Shown here one piece after another: positions 36,189 through 44,181 of a DNA stretch of 64,000 nucleotides. Position numbers and translations under genes: made by a program. Within the stretch, counting starts at the first letter, position 1. Every line of letters starts with the position of its first letter. The stretch is from Actinotignum timonense (GTDB lineage Bacteria; Actinomycetota; Actinomycetes; Actinomycetales; Actinomycetaceae), in contig NZ_JASOKT010000001.1 of the NCBI RefSeq assembly GCF_030216305.1, positions 1 to 64,000 of the forward strand, in the 5' to 3' direction. Under the pieces are notes generated by a model, which made no database searches, was not told the DNA's origin, and saw only the letters and a list, made by a program, of their open reading frames with translations.

Positions 36189-36653
36189 ATGGGTAAATAT
36201 AGGGCACTGTTGCGGCTTGCGCGTCGGATCGGCCCCGCCATCGTTTTCGTGATCACACGTTACGGACCGCAATTGCGCGCCCTCATCCGCGAAAACCCGC
36301 AGATCGCTTCCAAACTCCAGGACCGCATGCATCAACTTGCCGGGAAAAAGCCGAATGAGCGGGACGCTCACAGCCTCAGCGGCCGCATCGAGATCCTCAA
36401 AGAACACGTCACCTATCTCTACGCCTCGGCCAACACCGCTGATATTGCCGAAAAAGCCGCGGCGTGGCGCGCCGAACTCGACTCCATCGAACGGGCCATC
36501 CCCGTCCTCGACGCCATGGCCCGCGCGCAGCGGCTCACGGAACGGCGCAAGCTCTCCAAACGGATCGACGTGCTATCCCAACAGATCCTCTCCGCCAGCC
36601 TCAGCGATTACATTGAAGACGCCATTATTGACGACGACGGGAGTGCGCGCTAA
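36189..36653 (+). CDS. Conserved hypothetical helical protein
   Basis: 154 aa, ATG behind CTGGAGGCAC. Basic N-terminus (MGKYRALLRLARRIGPAIVF) with one short hydrophobic stretch, then alpha-helical, charged sequence (GRIEILKEHVTYLYASANTA, RLTERRKLSKRIDVLSQQIL) ending in acidic IEDAIIDDDGSAR. No known motif; I do not recognise a family. A TACGAT at 36123-36128 is a possible -10 box. Its stop overlaps the stop of the convergent gene (CTAA at 36650-36653). Confidence 0.8.
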   Translation: MGKYRALLRLARRIGPAIVFVITRYGPQLRALIRENPQIASKLQDRMHQLAGKKPNERDAHSLSGRIEILKEHVTYLYASANTADIAEKAAAWRAELDSIERAIPVLDAMARAQRLTERRKLSKRIDVLSQQILSASLSDYIEDAIIDDDGSAR

Positions 36654-37702
36654 TCGCGCGAGGAGAGCCCCAAAGCCCGCGGGATATCAGGATTGAAGAA
36701 ATTCGGGCCCTTGAGAACCTTGCCGTCCTCCCGGTAAATCGGCCGCCCGTCCGCCCCGAGCTTCGATAAATTCGAGGCCTGCACCTCGGCAAGCACGTCG
36801 GCCATAGGAATGCCCAGTTCTAAGGCCATCCCGTAAATTACGTACACCAAATCCGCGAGCGCATCCGAAATCTCAATAATATCCCGGGTTTCGTCATCAA
36901 GATCAACAGCCCGCGCGAAAGCCGCGCTCACCTGTTCACCGGCGGTCTTCCCGTAGGCGGCCGTCACCAATTCGGTAAATTCCTCCGCAATAAGAGACAT
37001 ACGCATCGGCAGGCGCGGCCGATCCGCATTCGGCCCATCGGTGACAATAGGAAGCGCGTACGTTTCGTGGAATTGGCGCACCAGATCCTCCGGGCGGCGC
37101 GGATCGGGAAAAGCCGGATGCTTCTCACCGGGGCCAAACCAGGCGTGCGCGGGCTCCATGGCATCCCCGCGCTGGAGAGTGGCCTGGAACAGGCCATAAA
37201 CCTCGCCCTTATTCACCGTGACAGCCGGGCGGATACCGATGAAAGAAAACCCGAGCTTCCAGGCGACCTTCGCCGAAGCCCAATTGATATCCGAACCCTG
37301 CACTTCGCAATCCCAGTGCATTGCCGCCAGATCGGTCTTATCGAAGAAATACTCCAGGACGGTGCGAACTGCCTCCGTCACCATCCCGGTATTGCGAGCC
37401 TCTTTGGCGGCCCAAAACCCTAGCCGGCCGATGCGCCCGTTTCCCGTCACATCCACCTGCACGCAGCCCAGCGGCGCGGATTCAGGACCGCGGCGAATCA
37501 ACCATACCGGCGAACCTTCTGCCCACTTCTGCGGCGCGAACTCCGTGATAAACGCTTGGGCATCCGAGCGTGAATAGCCGGCCGGAATCGTGGTCCAGCG
37601 TTGAATATCAGGGTCCGCGCAGATGGTGGCCAGCGCGGCTTCATCCGCGGGGCGCGGAGCGCTAAGAAAGTACGACGGCGTGGTTAGTGTGAACTCCTGC
37701 AT
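36650..37702 (-). CDS. GNAT acetyltransferase fused to MazG-like NTP pyrophosphohydrolase
   Basis: 350 aa, two domains. Res. 1-~175: RimJ/RimL-type GNAT (YFLSAPRPADEAALATICAD, GRIGRLGFWAAKEARNTGMVTEA with the acetyl-CoA loop, INWASAKVAWKLGFSFIG). Res. ~200-345: all-alpha NTP-PPase (phage MazG/HisE-like) with MSLIAEEFTELVTAAYG and DIIEISDALADLVYVIYG, giving the EExxE...ExxD metal site. GNATs acetylate small molecules or protein N-termini; the second domain hydrolyses (d)NTPs or similar. The combination is unusual and its substrate unknown. Leaderless promoter upstream. Confidence 0.88.
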   Translation of the reverse strand: MQEFTLTTPSYFLSAPRPADEAALATICADPDIQRWTTIPAGYSRSDAQAFITEFAPQKWAEGSPVWLIRRGPESAPLGCVQVDVTGNGRIGRLGFWAAKEARNTGMVTEAVRTVLEYFFDKTDLAAMHWDCEVQGSDINWASAKVAWKLGFSFIGIRPAVTVNKGEVYGLFQATLQRGDAMEPAHAWFGPGEKHPAFPDPRRPEDLVRQFHETYALPIVTDGPNADRPRLPMRMSLIAEEFTELVTAAYGKTAGEQVSAAFARAVDLDDETRDIIEISDALADLVYVIYGMALELGIPMADVLAEVQASNLSKLGADGRPIYREDGKVLKGPNFFNPDIPRALGLSSRD

Positions 37703-37708
37703 GGCTTT

Positions 37709-37714
37709 AGTGTA
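37709..37714 (-). promoter_or_regulatory. Leaderless promoter of the GNAT-NTP-PPase gene
   Basis: TACACT on the minus strand, 6 nt before the ATG at 37702. Confidence 0.65.
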
Positions 37715-37732
37715 CGCAGGCCAGCAAGCCTA

Positions 37733-37775
37733 CAAAAACGCGAGGCCCGAACCGCCACACAGTTCGGGCCTCGCG
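37733..37775 (-). terminator. Intrinsic terminator of the M3 peptidase gene
   Basis: Perfect 14-bp stem CGCGAGGCCCGAAC (37739-37752) / GTTCGGGCCTCGCG (37762-37775); read on the minus strand it is followed by TTTTTG. It stops transcription from the peptidase gene before the next minus-strand gene. Confidence 0.9.
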
Positions 37776-37848
37776 CCATTCCCCAGCGCTCCTCGCGCAA
37801 TCCTAGAAACTCCGCAAGAAGCAGCCGATCTCAGAGCTAACGCAGTAC

Positions 37849-39873
37849 TTAGCTCTCCAGCAGCCCGTGCCGCTTGAGCAGCGCGGTAGCATCCACATCC
37901 CGCCCGAGCAACGCCGCGAAGGATTCCTTCGGATCACGCGAATTACCCCGCGCGAGCACCTCGCGGCGCAACTTCTCGCCAGCCTGACGATTCAAGCCAA
38001 GGTCGCCCTCGTGTGCGGCGTCGTTCTGGAACCACGCCACCGTATCGGCATCCAGGGCCTCGCACCAGGTGTAGGAGTAGTACCCGGCAGAATACCCACC
38101 GGAGAAAACGTGGTTGAAGTAGGCGCTACGGTACCGCGGGGGCACCAGGTCATGCTGGACGCCCGTGGCCCGCAAAGCCTTCTCCTCGAAAGCTTCGAAG
38201 TCCGCGGGGCTGGCCGGCACGTCGGCTTCACCGAGGCGATGCCAGGCCTGATCTAGGAGCACTGCCTGCTCGATTTCGCACATGCGGAAGCCGGCCCCGT
38301 ATCCGCGCGAAGCAACGAGCGCCTCGGTTTGGGCGGCGGGCAGCACCTCACCGGTCTGGTAGTGGCGCGCGTACCGCGAGAGCACCTGCGGGTGCCGGGC
38401 CCAAATCTCATTGACCTGGGAGGGGTACTCCACAAAATCACGCGGAACATTCGTTCCGGCCACCGAGGGCCAGCGCACATCGGAGAGGAAACCGTGCAGC
38501 GCGTGCCCGAATTCATGGAAAGCAGTTTCCACTTCGTCCCAGCTCAGCAAAGTGGGCTCGCCGGGAGCCGGCTTGGTGATATTGAGGTTATTGCAAATAA
38601 CCGAAGCGGGGGAGCCCTCCGCGGATTTCTGCACGATAGCGTGCATCCACGCACCCCCGCGCTTACCGGGCCGCGCGTAGTAATCACCCAGGAAGTAGCC
38701 GAGGAAAGTGCCGTCCTCTTCGGCAACCTTCCACACGATCACGTCATCGGTGTACCCGTGTTCTTCGGTGCGGGTGAAAGTCAGGCCGTAGAGCCTATTA
38801 GCCGCGTAGAAAACACCTTTCTCCAGCACGTTATCGAGTTCGAGATACGGGGTGAGGGCCTCGTCATCAATGCTGAACTTTTCAGCGCGCGCCTGATTCT
38901 GCGCCCGCACCCAATCGCTGGCGGTGAAGCTCTCCTTCCCCCAGCGTTCCTTGACGAAAGCGGCCAGCTCCTCAGCTTCGGCAGCAACATTGCGGGCAAT
39001 GGGCGTCATCATGGGGGAGAGGAGCGCATCGATATTTTCCAGCGTCCCGGCCGAAGAATTCGCGGCCACGTAGGCGGCATGATTCGGGTAGCCGAGCAGC
39101 TTGGCGGCCCGGGCCCGCAACCGCACCAGCTCCAGAATTGACTCGCGGGTATCGGTGGTCGCGTCATGACCATCGCAACGCCGCAGGGACGCATCCAGGA
39201 GGCGGGCGCGGGCTGCGGCGTCGTCCAAATTATCCAGCAACGGTTGCTGGGTAGGAAGGCGCAGCGTGGCGAGATAAGCGGCCGAGCTATCCGCGGCGGC
39301 GGCCTCCCCGGCCAGGCCTTCGCGCTGCGAAGCGGACAGCCCGCTCAGTTCCGCCTCGGTGAACTCCACCGCGTCATCCAGACCGGCCTGCACGATACGC
39401 TGGCCGATCTCGGTTGAAAGCTCAGCCATGCGGTTATTGATAGCGGCCAGTTCGCCGCGCGCGGCTTCGTCGAGCCCGGCACCGGATTGTTGGCAGCGCT
39501 TGAGGTGCTCGCGGGCGGTATACGCGGTTTCCGGATCCAGATCCGCCTGGCACAGCTGCTCAAAACGCCGGTACAACCGCGGATCCATGTACAGCGCGTC
39601 CTCGTGCGCGGTCATCTTCGGGCTGAGCTCGGCCTCAACCCGATCCCACTCCGCCCCGCCAATCGAGGAACAATAGGTGTAGAAAATCGAAGCTTCTACC
39701 TCAAGCTTTGCGCCGGAGAGTTCAAAGGGGCGCAAGGAATTTTCAACGGTGGGCGCCTCGGTAACCTCGAGAAGAGAGGCGACGACGCCGCGCTGGTGCT
39801 CCATCAAATCAAGGACCGTGGCAAGTTGGGATGCCGGGGTCACATGCGAAAAATCAGGTAAGAGAGTACTCAT
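37849..39873 (-). CDS. M3 family oligopeptidase (peptidyl-dipeptidase Dcp/OpdA type)
   Basis: 674 aa from ATG 39873 (MSTLLPDFSHVTPAS); the in-frame upstream stretch is low-complexity non-coding DNA. Zn site HEFGHALHGF at res. ~463-472 with the third ligand Glu in FVEYPSQVNEIW. C-terminal FSGGYSAGYYSYTWCEALDAD with the substrate-binding tyrosines is typical of M3A. Cytoplasmic, degrades short peptides; no signal peptide. Confidence 0.95.
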   Translation of the reverse strand: MSTLLPDFSHVTPASQLATVLDLMEHQRGVVASLLEVTEAPTVENSLRPFELSGAKLEVEASIFYTYCSSIGGAEWDRVEAELSPKMTAHEDALYMDPRLYRRFEQLCQADLDPETAYTAREHLKRCQQSGAGLDEAARGELAAINNRMAELSTEIGQRIVQAGLDDAVEFTEAELSGLSASQREGLAGEAAAADSSAAYLATLRLPTQQPLLDNLDDAAARARLLDASLRRCDGHDATTDTRESILELVRLRARAAKLLGYPNHAAYVAANSSAGTLENIDALLSPMMTPIARNVAAEAEELAAFVKERWGKESFTASDWVRAQNQARAEKFSIDDEALTPYLELDNVLEKGVFYAANRLYGLTFTRTEEHGYTDDVIVWKVAEEDGTFLGYFLGDYYARPGKRGGAWMHAIVQKSAEGSPASVICNNLNITKPAPGEPTLLSWDEVETAFHEFGHALHGFLSDVRWPSVAGTNVPRDFVEYPSQVNEIWARHPQVLSRYARHYQTGEVLPAAQTEALVASRGYGAGFRMCEIEQAVLLDQAWHRLGEADVPASPADFEAFEEKALRATGVQHDLVPPRYRSAYFNHVFSGGYSAGYYSYTWCEALDADTVAWFQNDAAHEGDLGLNRQAGEKLRREVLARGNSRDPKESFAALLGRDVDATALLKRHGLLES

Positions 39874-39880
39874 AGGCTTA

Positions 39881-39886
39881 ACGGTA
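39881..39886 (-). promoter_or_regulatory. Leaderless promoter of the M3 peptidase gene
   Basis: TACCGT on the minus strand, 7 nt before the ATG at 39873. Confidence 0.55.
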
Positions 39887-40062
39887 GCTGCCCGGGCCGA
39901 ATATGTACCAGCACGGCCCGCGCTAGAGGCACCCGCACAGCCCGCGCCAGAGCCCGGGCCAAGACCCACACCAGGGGCGTAAGGCGTAAGTGGAATCACA
40001 CCTGCTCCCGGCCGCATGATTTGAAAAAGTAGGCGCGGGCCTGGTAGATTCTTCTCTGTTGC

Positions 40063-40079
40063 TCAGCACGGCGTGCTGA
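40063..40079. repeat. Palindrome before tRNA-Leu
   Basis: TCAGCACG-G-CGTGCTGA, a perfect 8-bp inverted repeat with one central base, 12 nt before the tRNA gene. Could be an RNA processing hairpin in the precursor or a protein site. Confidence 0.45.
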
Positions 40080-40091
40080 AGAACAATCACC

Positions 40092-40176
40092 GCGCGGGTG
40101 GCGGAATAGGCAGACGCGCTAGCTTGAGGTGCTAGTCCTCGTATAGAGGGTGGGGGTTCAAGTCCCCCTCCGCGCA
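40092..40176 (+). tRNA. tRNA-Leu (anticodon GAG)
   Basis: 85-nt class II tRNA. Acceptor stem GCGCGGG / TCCGCGC, discriminator A at 40176, anticodon stem CTAGC/GCTAG around loop TTGAGGT (anticodon GAG at 40126-40128), long variable arm and T-arm GGGGGTTCAAGTCCCCC. CCA is not encoded. Reads CTC and CTT codons. Confidence 0.96.
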
Positions 40177-40184
40177 CGGTGAGA

Positions 40185-40215
40185 AAGCCCTGGAAATCTA
40201 TATTCCGGGGCTTTT
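40185..40215 (+). terminator. Terminator of tRNA-Leu(GAG)
   Basis: AAGCCCTGGAA (40185-40195) pairs with TTCCGGGGCTT (40203-40213), followed by TTTT. Confidence 0.75.
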
Positions 40216-40216
40216 C

Positions 40217-40264
40217 GCATGCCCGGGTGCACGCGTGGCTGCATGCCCGGGTGCATGCGTGGCC
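40217..40264 (+). repeat. Two 24-bp tandem copies
   Basis: GCATGCCCGGGTGCACGCGT plus GGCT, then GCATGCCCGGGTGCATGCGT plus GGCC (two differences). Each unit has the inverted core GCATGCCCGGGTGCATGC. Intergenic, downstream of the tRNA terminator; no function evident. Confidence 0.8.
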
Positions 40265-40330
40265 GGCATTCCAGCCTGATCGCGGGAATTCCGGCGCCGC
40301 TAAGGTTAGCGAATCACCTGCGTTTCGGGG

Positions 40331-40336
40331 TATTCT
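40331..40336 (+). promoter_or_regulatory. Leaderless promoter of the acidic protein gene
   Basis: TATTCT, 6 nt before ATG 40343; no Shine-Dalgarno sequence. Confidence 0.65.
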
Positions 40337-40342
40337 AGGGCC

Positions 40343-40756
40343 ATGGCTACGAATCCGCGCGCTGCGCTTGACCGTCTCATTGGTGCTTTCGAGGATTTCC
40401 ACCAGGCGGCTACTACCGCTGATGACCCGGAAGCTCCGGCGGTGCTGGAAGCCGCCGATAAGCTGGCGGATGCTTACACCATTTACGATGACGTCATCTT
40501 CACGAATTTCGATGTCGAAACGCCGCTGGATGTTTTCGATAGCGATAGTGACGATTTCTACGACGATGATGACGATTCTGAGGACTACCTCTACGACACC
40601 GATGATTATGACGATCTGGACGACGATGATGACGATTCAGACGATGATTACGATGACGATGAGGATGATGAGGACGATTACCCCGGCCTCGATGACGAAG
40701 GCGACGACGAAGACGACGACGCGGATGAGGCCGACGCCGCCGCTTCCCGCTCCTAA
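40343..40756 (+). CDS. Extremely acidic (poly-Asp) small protein
   Basis: 137 aa. N-terminal helical part (res. 1-~55: RAALDRLIGAFEDFHQAATT, APAVLEAADKLADAYTIYDD) and a C-terminal stretch (~65-130) made almost only of Asp, Glu, Ser and Tyr (for example DDLDDDDDDSDDDYDDDEDD). No catalytic motif. A conserved small protein with a similar helical start occurs in Actinobacteria as a primosome-unrelated hypothetical; I do not recognise a function. DNA mimicry, metal binding or a basic-protein chaperone are only possibilities. The stop overlaps that of the convergent gene. Confidence 0.85.
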   Translation: MATNPRAALDRLIGAFEDFHQAATTADDPEAPAVLEAADKLADAYTIYDDVIFTNFDVETPLDVFDSDSDDFYDDDDDSEDYLYDTDDYDDLDDDDDDSDDDYDDDEDDEDDYPGLDDEGDDEDDDADEADAAASRS

Positions 40757-41709
40757 GAAATATCGTTGAGCGCCTCGATCACCAGATCAGGCAGCTCTTC
40801 GCCACCCGCGAGGTTTCCCCCGAGCAGGCTGGTTAATTGGCTGGCGGTGCGCGCACCCACCAGGGCGGAGCTCACCGGCGTGGCCAGGAGCCAGCCCAGG
40901 GCAACCTCAGCGGGATTCCAGTTCAGGCCTTCGGCGGCTTTCGCCACCGCCTCCACAATCCGGCGCGGTCCCTCATCCAAATAGGGCGCCACAAAGGCGG
41001 CCAAATGATCGGAGGCCGCCCGCGAAGTTGCCGGGATGGCATGCCGATATTTCCCGGTAAGCACCCCCCGCCCGAGGGCCGAGGTGGCAAGCAGCCCGAT
41101 CCCCATGGCCTCGCACATCGGCAGCATGGCTGTTTCAACACTCCGCTCCACCAGGGAATACTCTTCTTCCACCACGGTGAGCGCAGGTAGGTGGCGTTCG
41201 CGCAGCAGGGTCTGCATTGCCGCAACCCGCCAGGGCGCATATCCCGATACCCCGATATAGCGTGCCTTGCCCCGCATCACCAGCCCGGCCAGGGCGAGCG
41301 CAGTTTCCTCATCCGGGGTGATGCCATCGGGGCCACCGGCCACCGCAATATCCACGGTGTCGATACCGAGCCGAGCGAGGGACGCATCGAGGGAACGTGC
41401 AATTCCGGCTCGCGACACGCTATAGCTGGGACCGCTCGGATTATCGAGGAAACCTACGCGGGTGCAGATGGTGAGCTGCGAGCGGGCGGCGTCGTCGCCG
41501 AAAAAAGAGCTGAGCAAGGAGCCGAGCAGTGCCTCTGCCGCACCGTCTCCGAAAGCCGGCGAGGTGTCCACAAGGGTGCCGCCGGCGTCCAGAAAGGCGC
41601 GCAACTGCCCGCGGGCCTCCTCCTCATCGGTATCGCGACCCCACGTGAGCGTTCCCAAGCCGAGCGTGGATACAAGAAGCCCGCTGGCACCAACCGCACG
41701 ATAATCCAT
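40753..41709 (-). CDS. Aldo/keto reductase-fold protein lacking catalytic residues
   Basis: 318 aa, whole-length AKR (TIM-barrel) family protein: VSTLGLGTLTWGRDTDEEEA, LVDTSPAFGDGAAEALLG, SLARLGIDTVDIAVAGGPDG, VMRGKARYIGVSGYAPWRV. The family tetrad is Asp-Tyr-Lys-His. Here Asp is kept (DTSP), but Tyr is Phe (AFGDG in place of xYGxG), Lys is Arg (CTRVGF for TKxG) and His is missing (AVAGGPDG for xxLHxPD). It is therefore likely not an active reductase. C-terminal NADPH-site region is retained (SALVGARTASQL). Leaderless promoter upstream. Confidence 0.88.
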   Translation of the reverse strand: MDYRAVGASGLLVSTLGLGTLTWGRDTDEEEARGQLRAFLDAGGTLVDTSPAFGDGAAEALLGSLLSSFFGDDAARSQLTICTRVGFLDNPSGPSYSVSRAGIARSLDASLARLGIDTVDIAVAGGPDGITPDEETALALAGLVMRGKARYIGVSGYAPWRVAAMQTLLRERHLPALTVVEEEYSLVERSVETAMLPMCEAMGIGLLATSALGRGVLTGKYRHAIPATSRAASDHLAAFVAPYLDEGPRRIVEAVAKAAEGLNWNPAEVALGWLLATPVSSALVGARTASQLTSLLGGNLAGGEELPDLVIEALNDIS

Positions 41710-41715
41710 GACTCC

Positions 41716-41721
41716 ACTCTA
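41716..41721 (-). promoter_or_regulatory. Leaderless promoter of the AKR-fold gene
   Basis: TAGAGT on the minus strand, 6 nt before the ATG at 41709. Confidence 0.6.
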
Positions 41722-41856
41722 AACCACCGCGCCGAACCAGAGCCGGACCAGGGCCGAACCAGAGCCGAACTAGCACCGCAGCACTTCGCCGCACTTTGCC
41801 GGGGTGCGCTGCTAGTTCCGCCCGGACACCTCACCGCGCCGCCGCGCCGCGCCCGC

Positions 41857-41862
41857 TATGCT
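41857..41862 (+). promoter_or_regulatory. Near-leaderless promoter of uppP
   Basis: TATGCT, 8 nt before GTG 41871; no Shine-Dalgarno sequence. Supports the GTG start against the longer upstream reading frame. Confidence 0.5.
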
Positions 41863-41870
41863 TAGTCCCC

Positions 41871-42692
41871 GTGGGTTATCTAGAAGCAGCCATTCTTGGC
41901 CTCGTGCAAGCACTAACGGAATTCTTGCCGATTTCTTCTTCGGCGCATATCCGCATTGTCGGTGGTCTTTTCGGGTGGGGCGATCCGGGCGCGGCTTTCA
42001 CCGCGATTATTCAACTGGGCACCGAAGCCGCGGTGCTGTGCTACTTCTGGAAAGACATCGTGCGCATTATCCGAAAGTGGTTGTGCTCGTGGACCGGGCG
42101 GGTGGCGCGCACGGACGCGGATGTGCGCATGGGCTGGGTCGTTATTATCGGCACGCTTCCTATCGGCCTCCTCGGCCTGCTTTTCGCGGACACCATCGAA
42201 ACGTCACTGCGTAATCTCTACATCACCGCGGCCGTGCTGGCACTATTCGCGATTTTCCTCGGGTTGGCCGACCGCTGGGCGAGCCAGCGCAAAGACCTGC
42301 GCGATATGAGCTACCGCGACGGTTTGCTCCTCGGTTTCGGGCAGGCTCTCGCGCTGATTCCGGGAGTGTCGCGTTCGGGCGGCACGATTACCACCGGCCT
42401 GCTCCTCGGCTATACCCGCGAGGCGGCGGCGCGGGTGTCCTTCCTCATGGCGGTGCCGGCGGTGCTGCTCTCGGGCTTCTACCAGCTGGTCAAATACGCC
42501 GGTGACGCCTCGATTCCCGCCGGGCCCACGATTCTTGCCACGGCGATTTCTTTCGTTTTGGGGTACGCGGTGATCGTGTGGTTCTTGCGTTTGGTGTCCA
42601 CGCGTTCGTACCTGCCTTTCGTGATCTATCGCTTGGTGCTGGCCGCGCTTGTGGTGGTGTTGCTCGGCACCGGCGTGCTTTCTGTTTTTTAA
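41871..42692 (+). CDS. uppP: Undecaprenyl-diphosphatase (bacitracin resistance)
   Basis: 273 aa, GTG 41871 (VGYLEAAILGLVQALTEFLP). Recycles undecaprenyl diphosphate to the monophosphate carrier for wall synthesis. Catalytic motifs ALTEFLPISSSAHIRI (res. ~13-28) and IPGVSRSGGTITTGLLLG (~163-180). About eight membrane helices. Neighbouring the AKR-fold gene and mshC is a common actinobacterial arrangement. Confidence 0.96.
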   Translation: MGYLEAAILGLVQALTEFLPISSSAHIRIVGGLFGWGDPGAAFTAIIQLGTEAAVLCYFWKDIVRIIRKWLCSWTGRVARTDADVRMGWVVIIGTLPIGLLGLLFADTIETSLRNLYITAAVLALFAIFLGLADRWASQRKDLRDMSYRDGLLLGFGQALALIPGVSRSGGTITTGLLLGYTREAAARVSFLMAVPAVLLSGFYQLVKYAGDASIPAGPTILATAISFVLGYAVIVWFLRLVSTRSYLPFVIYRLVLAALVVVLLGTGVLSVF

Positions 42693-42816
42693 CGACGACG
42701 CCGCAACGGCTCGCCCCGCTGCTGCTGTTCCCTGAGGGGGAGCGGCGTACTGGGTAGACTGTGCGTGGGTTCCTCACGTGGAGGACTCGCGAAGTAGGAG
42801 ACTAACGGATAACCAG

Positions 42817-44088
42817 ATGGAGACTTGGACACGCCCGGAGGTACCACCGCTGGGGTTCACCCCGGACCTCAACCTGTACGATTCCGATAATGAGGAAATT
42901 TGCCGGGTAGAAACGCGGCAACCTACCCTCTACACCTGCGGTATCACACCCTACGATGCCACTCACCTGGGGCATGCTTTTACTTACGTGAGTGCCGATA
43001 CCCTGGTGCGGTACTGGCTGGCCGCGGGCCTTCCGGTTCGCTACGCCCAGAACATCACGGATATTGACGATCCGCTTTTTGAACGCGCGGAGCAAACCCG
43101 GGTGGATTGGCGTGAACTGGCGGATTCTCAAGTAGCGCTTTTCCGTTCCGATATGGATGCTCTGCGGGTTGTTCCGCCCGGGAACTGGATTGCGGTCTCC
43201 GAGATTTTGGATGAGGCGGAGGCGGTGGTTCGCGATTTTGAGGCGCGTGGCCTGGCGTACCGCTTGCCCAATGGGGACGGTTCGGAAGATATCTATGTTG
43301 ATCTCACCCGCGATCCGAGTTTCGCCGCCGCGCCTGTTTTCGAGTACTTGGATCTGGAGCGGATGTTCGATGAGCACGGTGGGGATTCCACCCGTCCGGG
43401 TAAGCGCCGCACCCTTGACCCGCTGGTGTGGAAGGGCGTGCGCGGGAATGATTTCCGGCCCGCGGGGGAGAAGCCCGGGTTCTGGCGGCCCGGCTGGCAC
43501 GTGGAATGTGCGCTGATAGCCCGCACCTACCTGGGTGAACATATCACCGTGCAGGCCGGCGGGCGTGATCTACTCTTCCCGCACCATGAGATGAGCGAAA
43601 GCCATTTGCGGGAGATGACGGGTGACCGCGGCCGGGTGGATATTCATTTCCACGTGGGGATGGTGGCCTACCAGGGTGAAAAAATGTCCAAATCGCTGGG
43701 CAATCTGGTTCGGGTTTCGGAGCTGACCGCCGCTGGTGCGCATCCGAGCGCGATTCGCCTGGTGCTCCTGGCCAATCATTACCGTTCCGATTGGGAATAC
43801 CAGGCGAGTGCGCTCAAGCGGGCCGAAGCCCGCCTGGAAGCCTGGCAGCAGGCAGCCCGCCGCGCGCTCGGAAAGCCGTCCGCAGCAGCTGGGCCGGGCG
43901 AAAATACAGCCGCGGAGCCTGAGCTGGCTCCCACCTGCCGGGCGCTCATCGAGGCTATTTCGGATGACCTGGACACCCCGCAAGCCCTGCACATCCTGGA
44001 TGAGTGGGCGGCATCCGGAGCACCCGATGCGGTGCAAGTGGTGCGTGCGGTGGATGCCCTCCTGGGCATTCAGTTGCTTGCCGAATAA
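42817..44088 (+). CDS. mshC: Mycothiol ligase MshC (cysteine:GlcN-Ins ligase)
   Basis: 423 aa from ATG 42817 (METWTRPEVPPL, the conserved family start; a longer in-frame GTG start at 42778 is possible). Joins cysteine to GlcN-inositol in mycothiol synthesis. A cysteinyl-tRNA synthetase relative: YTCGITPYDATHLGHAFTY (zinc Cys and HIGH-like), WHVECALIARTYLG, RDLLFPHHEMSESHL and GEKMSKSLGN. The short C-terminal domain and DATHLGHA distinguish MshC from CysS. TAGACT at 42755-42760 is a likely -10 box. Confidence 0.94.
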   Translation: METWTRPEVPPLGFTPDLNLYDSDNEEICRVETRQPTLYTCGITPYDATHLGHAFTYVSADTLVRYWLAAGLPVRYAQNITDIDDPLFERAEQTRVDWRELADSQVALFRSDMDALRVVPPGNWIAVSEILDEAEAVVRDFEARGLAYRLPNGDGSEDIYVDLTRDPSFAAAPVFEYLDLERMFDEHGGDSTRPGKRRTLDPLVWKGVRGNDFRPAGEKPGFWRPGWHVECALIARTYLGEHITVQAGGRDLLFPHHEMSESHLREMTGDRGRVDIHFHVGMVAYQGEKMSKSLGNLVRVSELTAAGAHPSAIRLVLLANHYRSDWEYQASALKRAEARLEAWQQAARRALGKPSAAAGPGENTAAEPELAPTCRALIEAISDDLDTPQALHILDEWAASGAPDAVQVVRAVDALLGIQLLAE

Positions 44089-44181
44089 TCCGGGGTTCAG
44101 AGAGCTGAGGTAGGTGCGTCAGGCAGGCGCGGGCGGCCTCCAATGTGCGTTCGCTGTGCCAACGCGCCCCGGGCGCATGCG

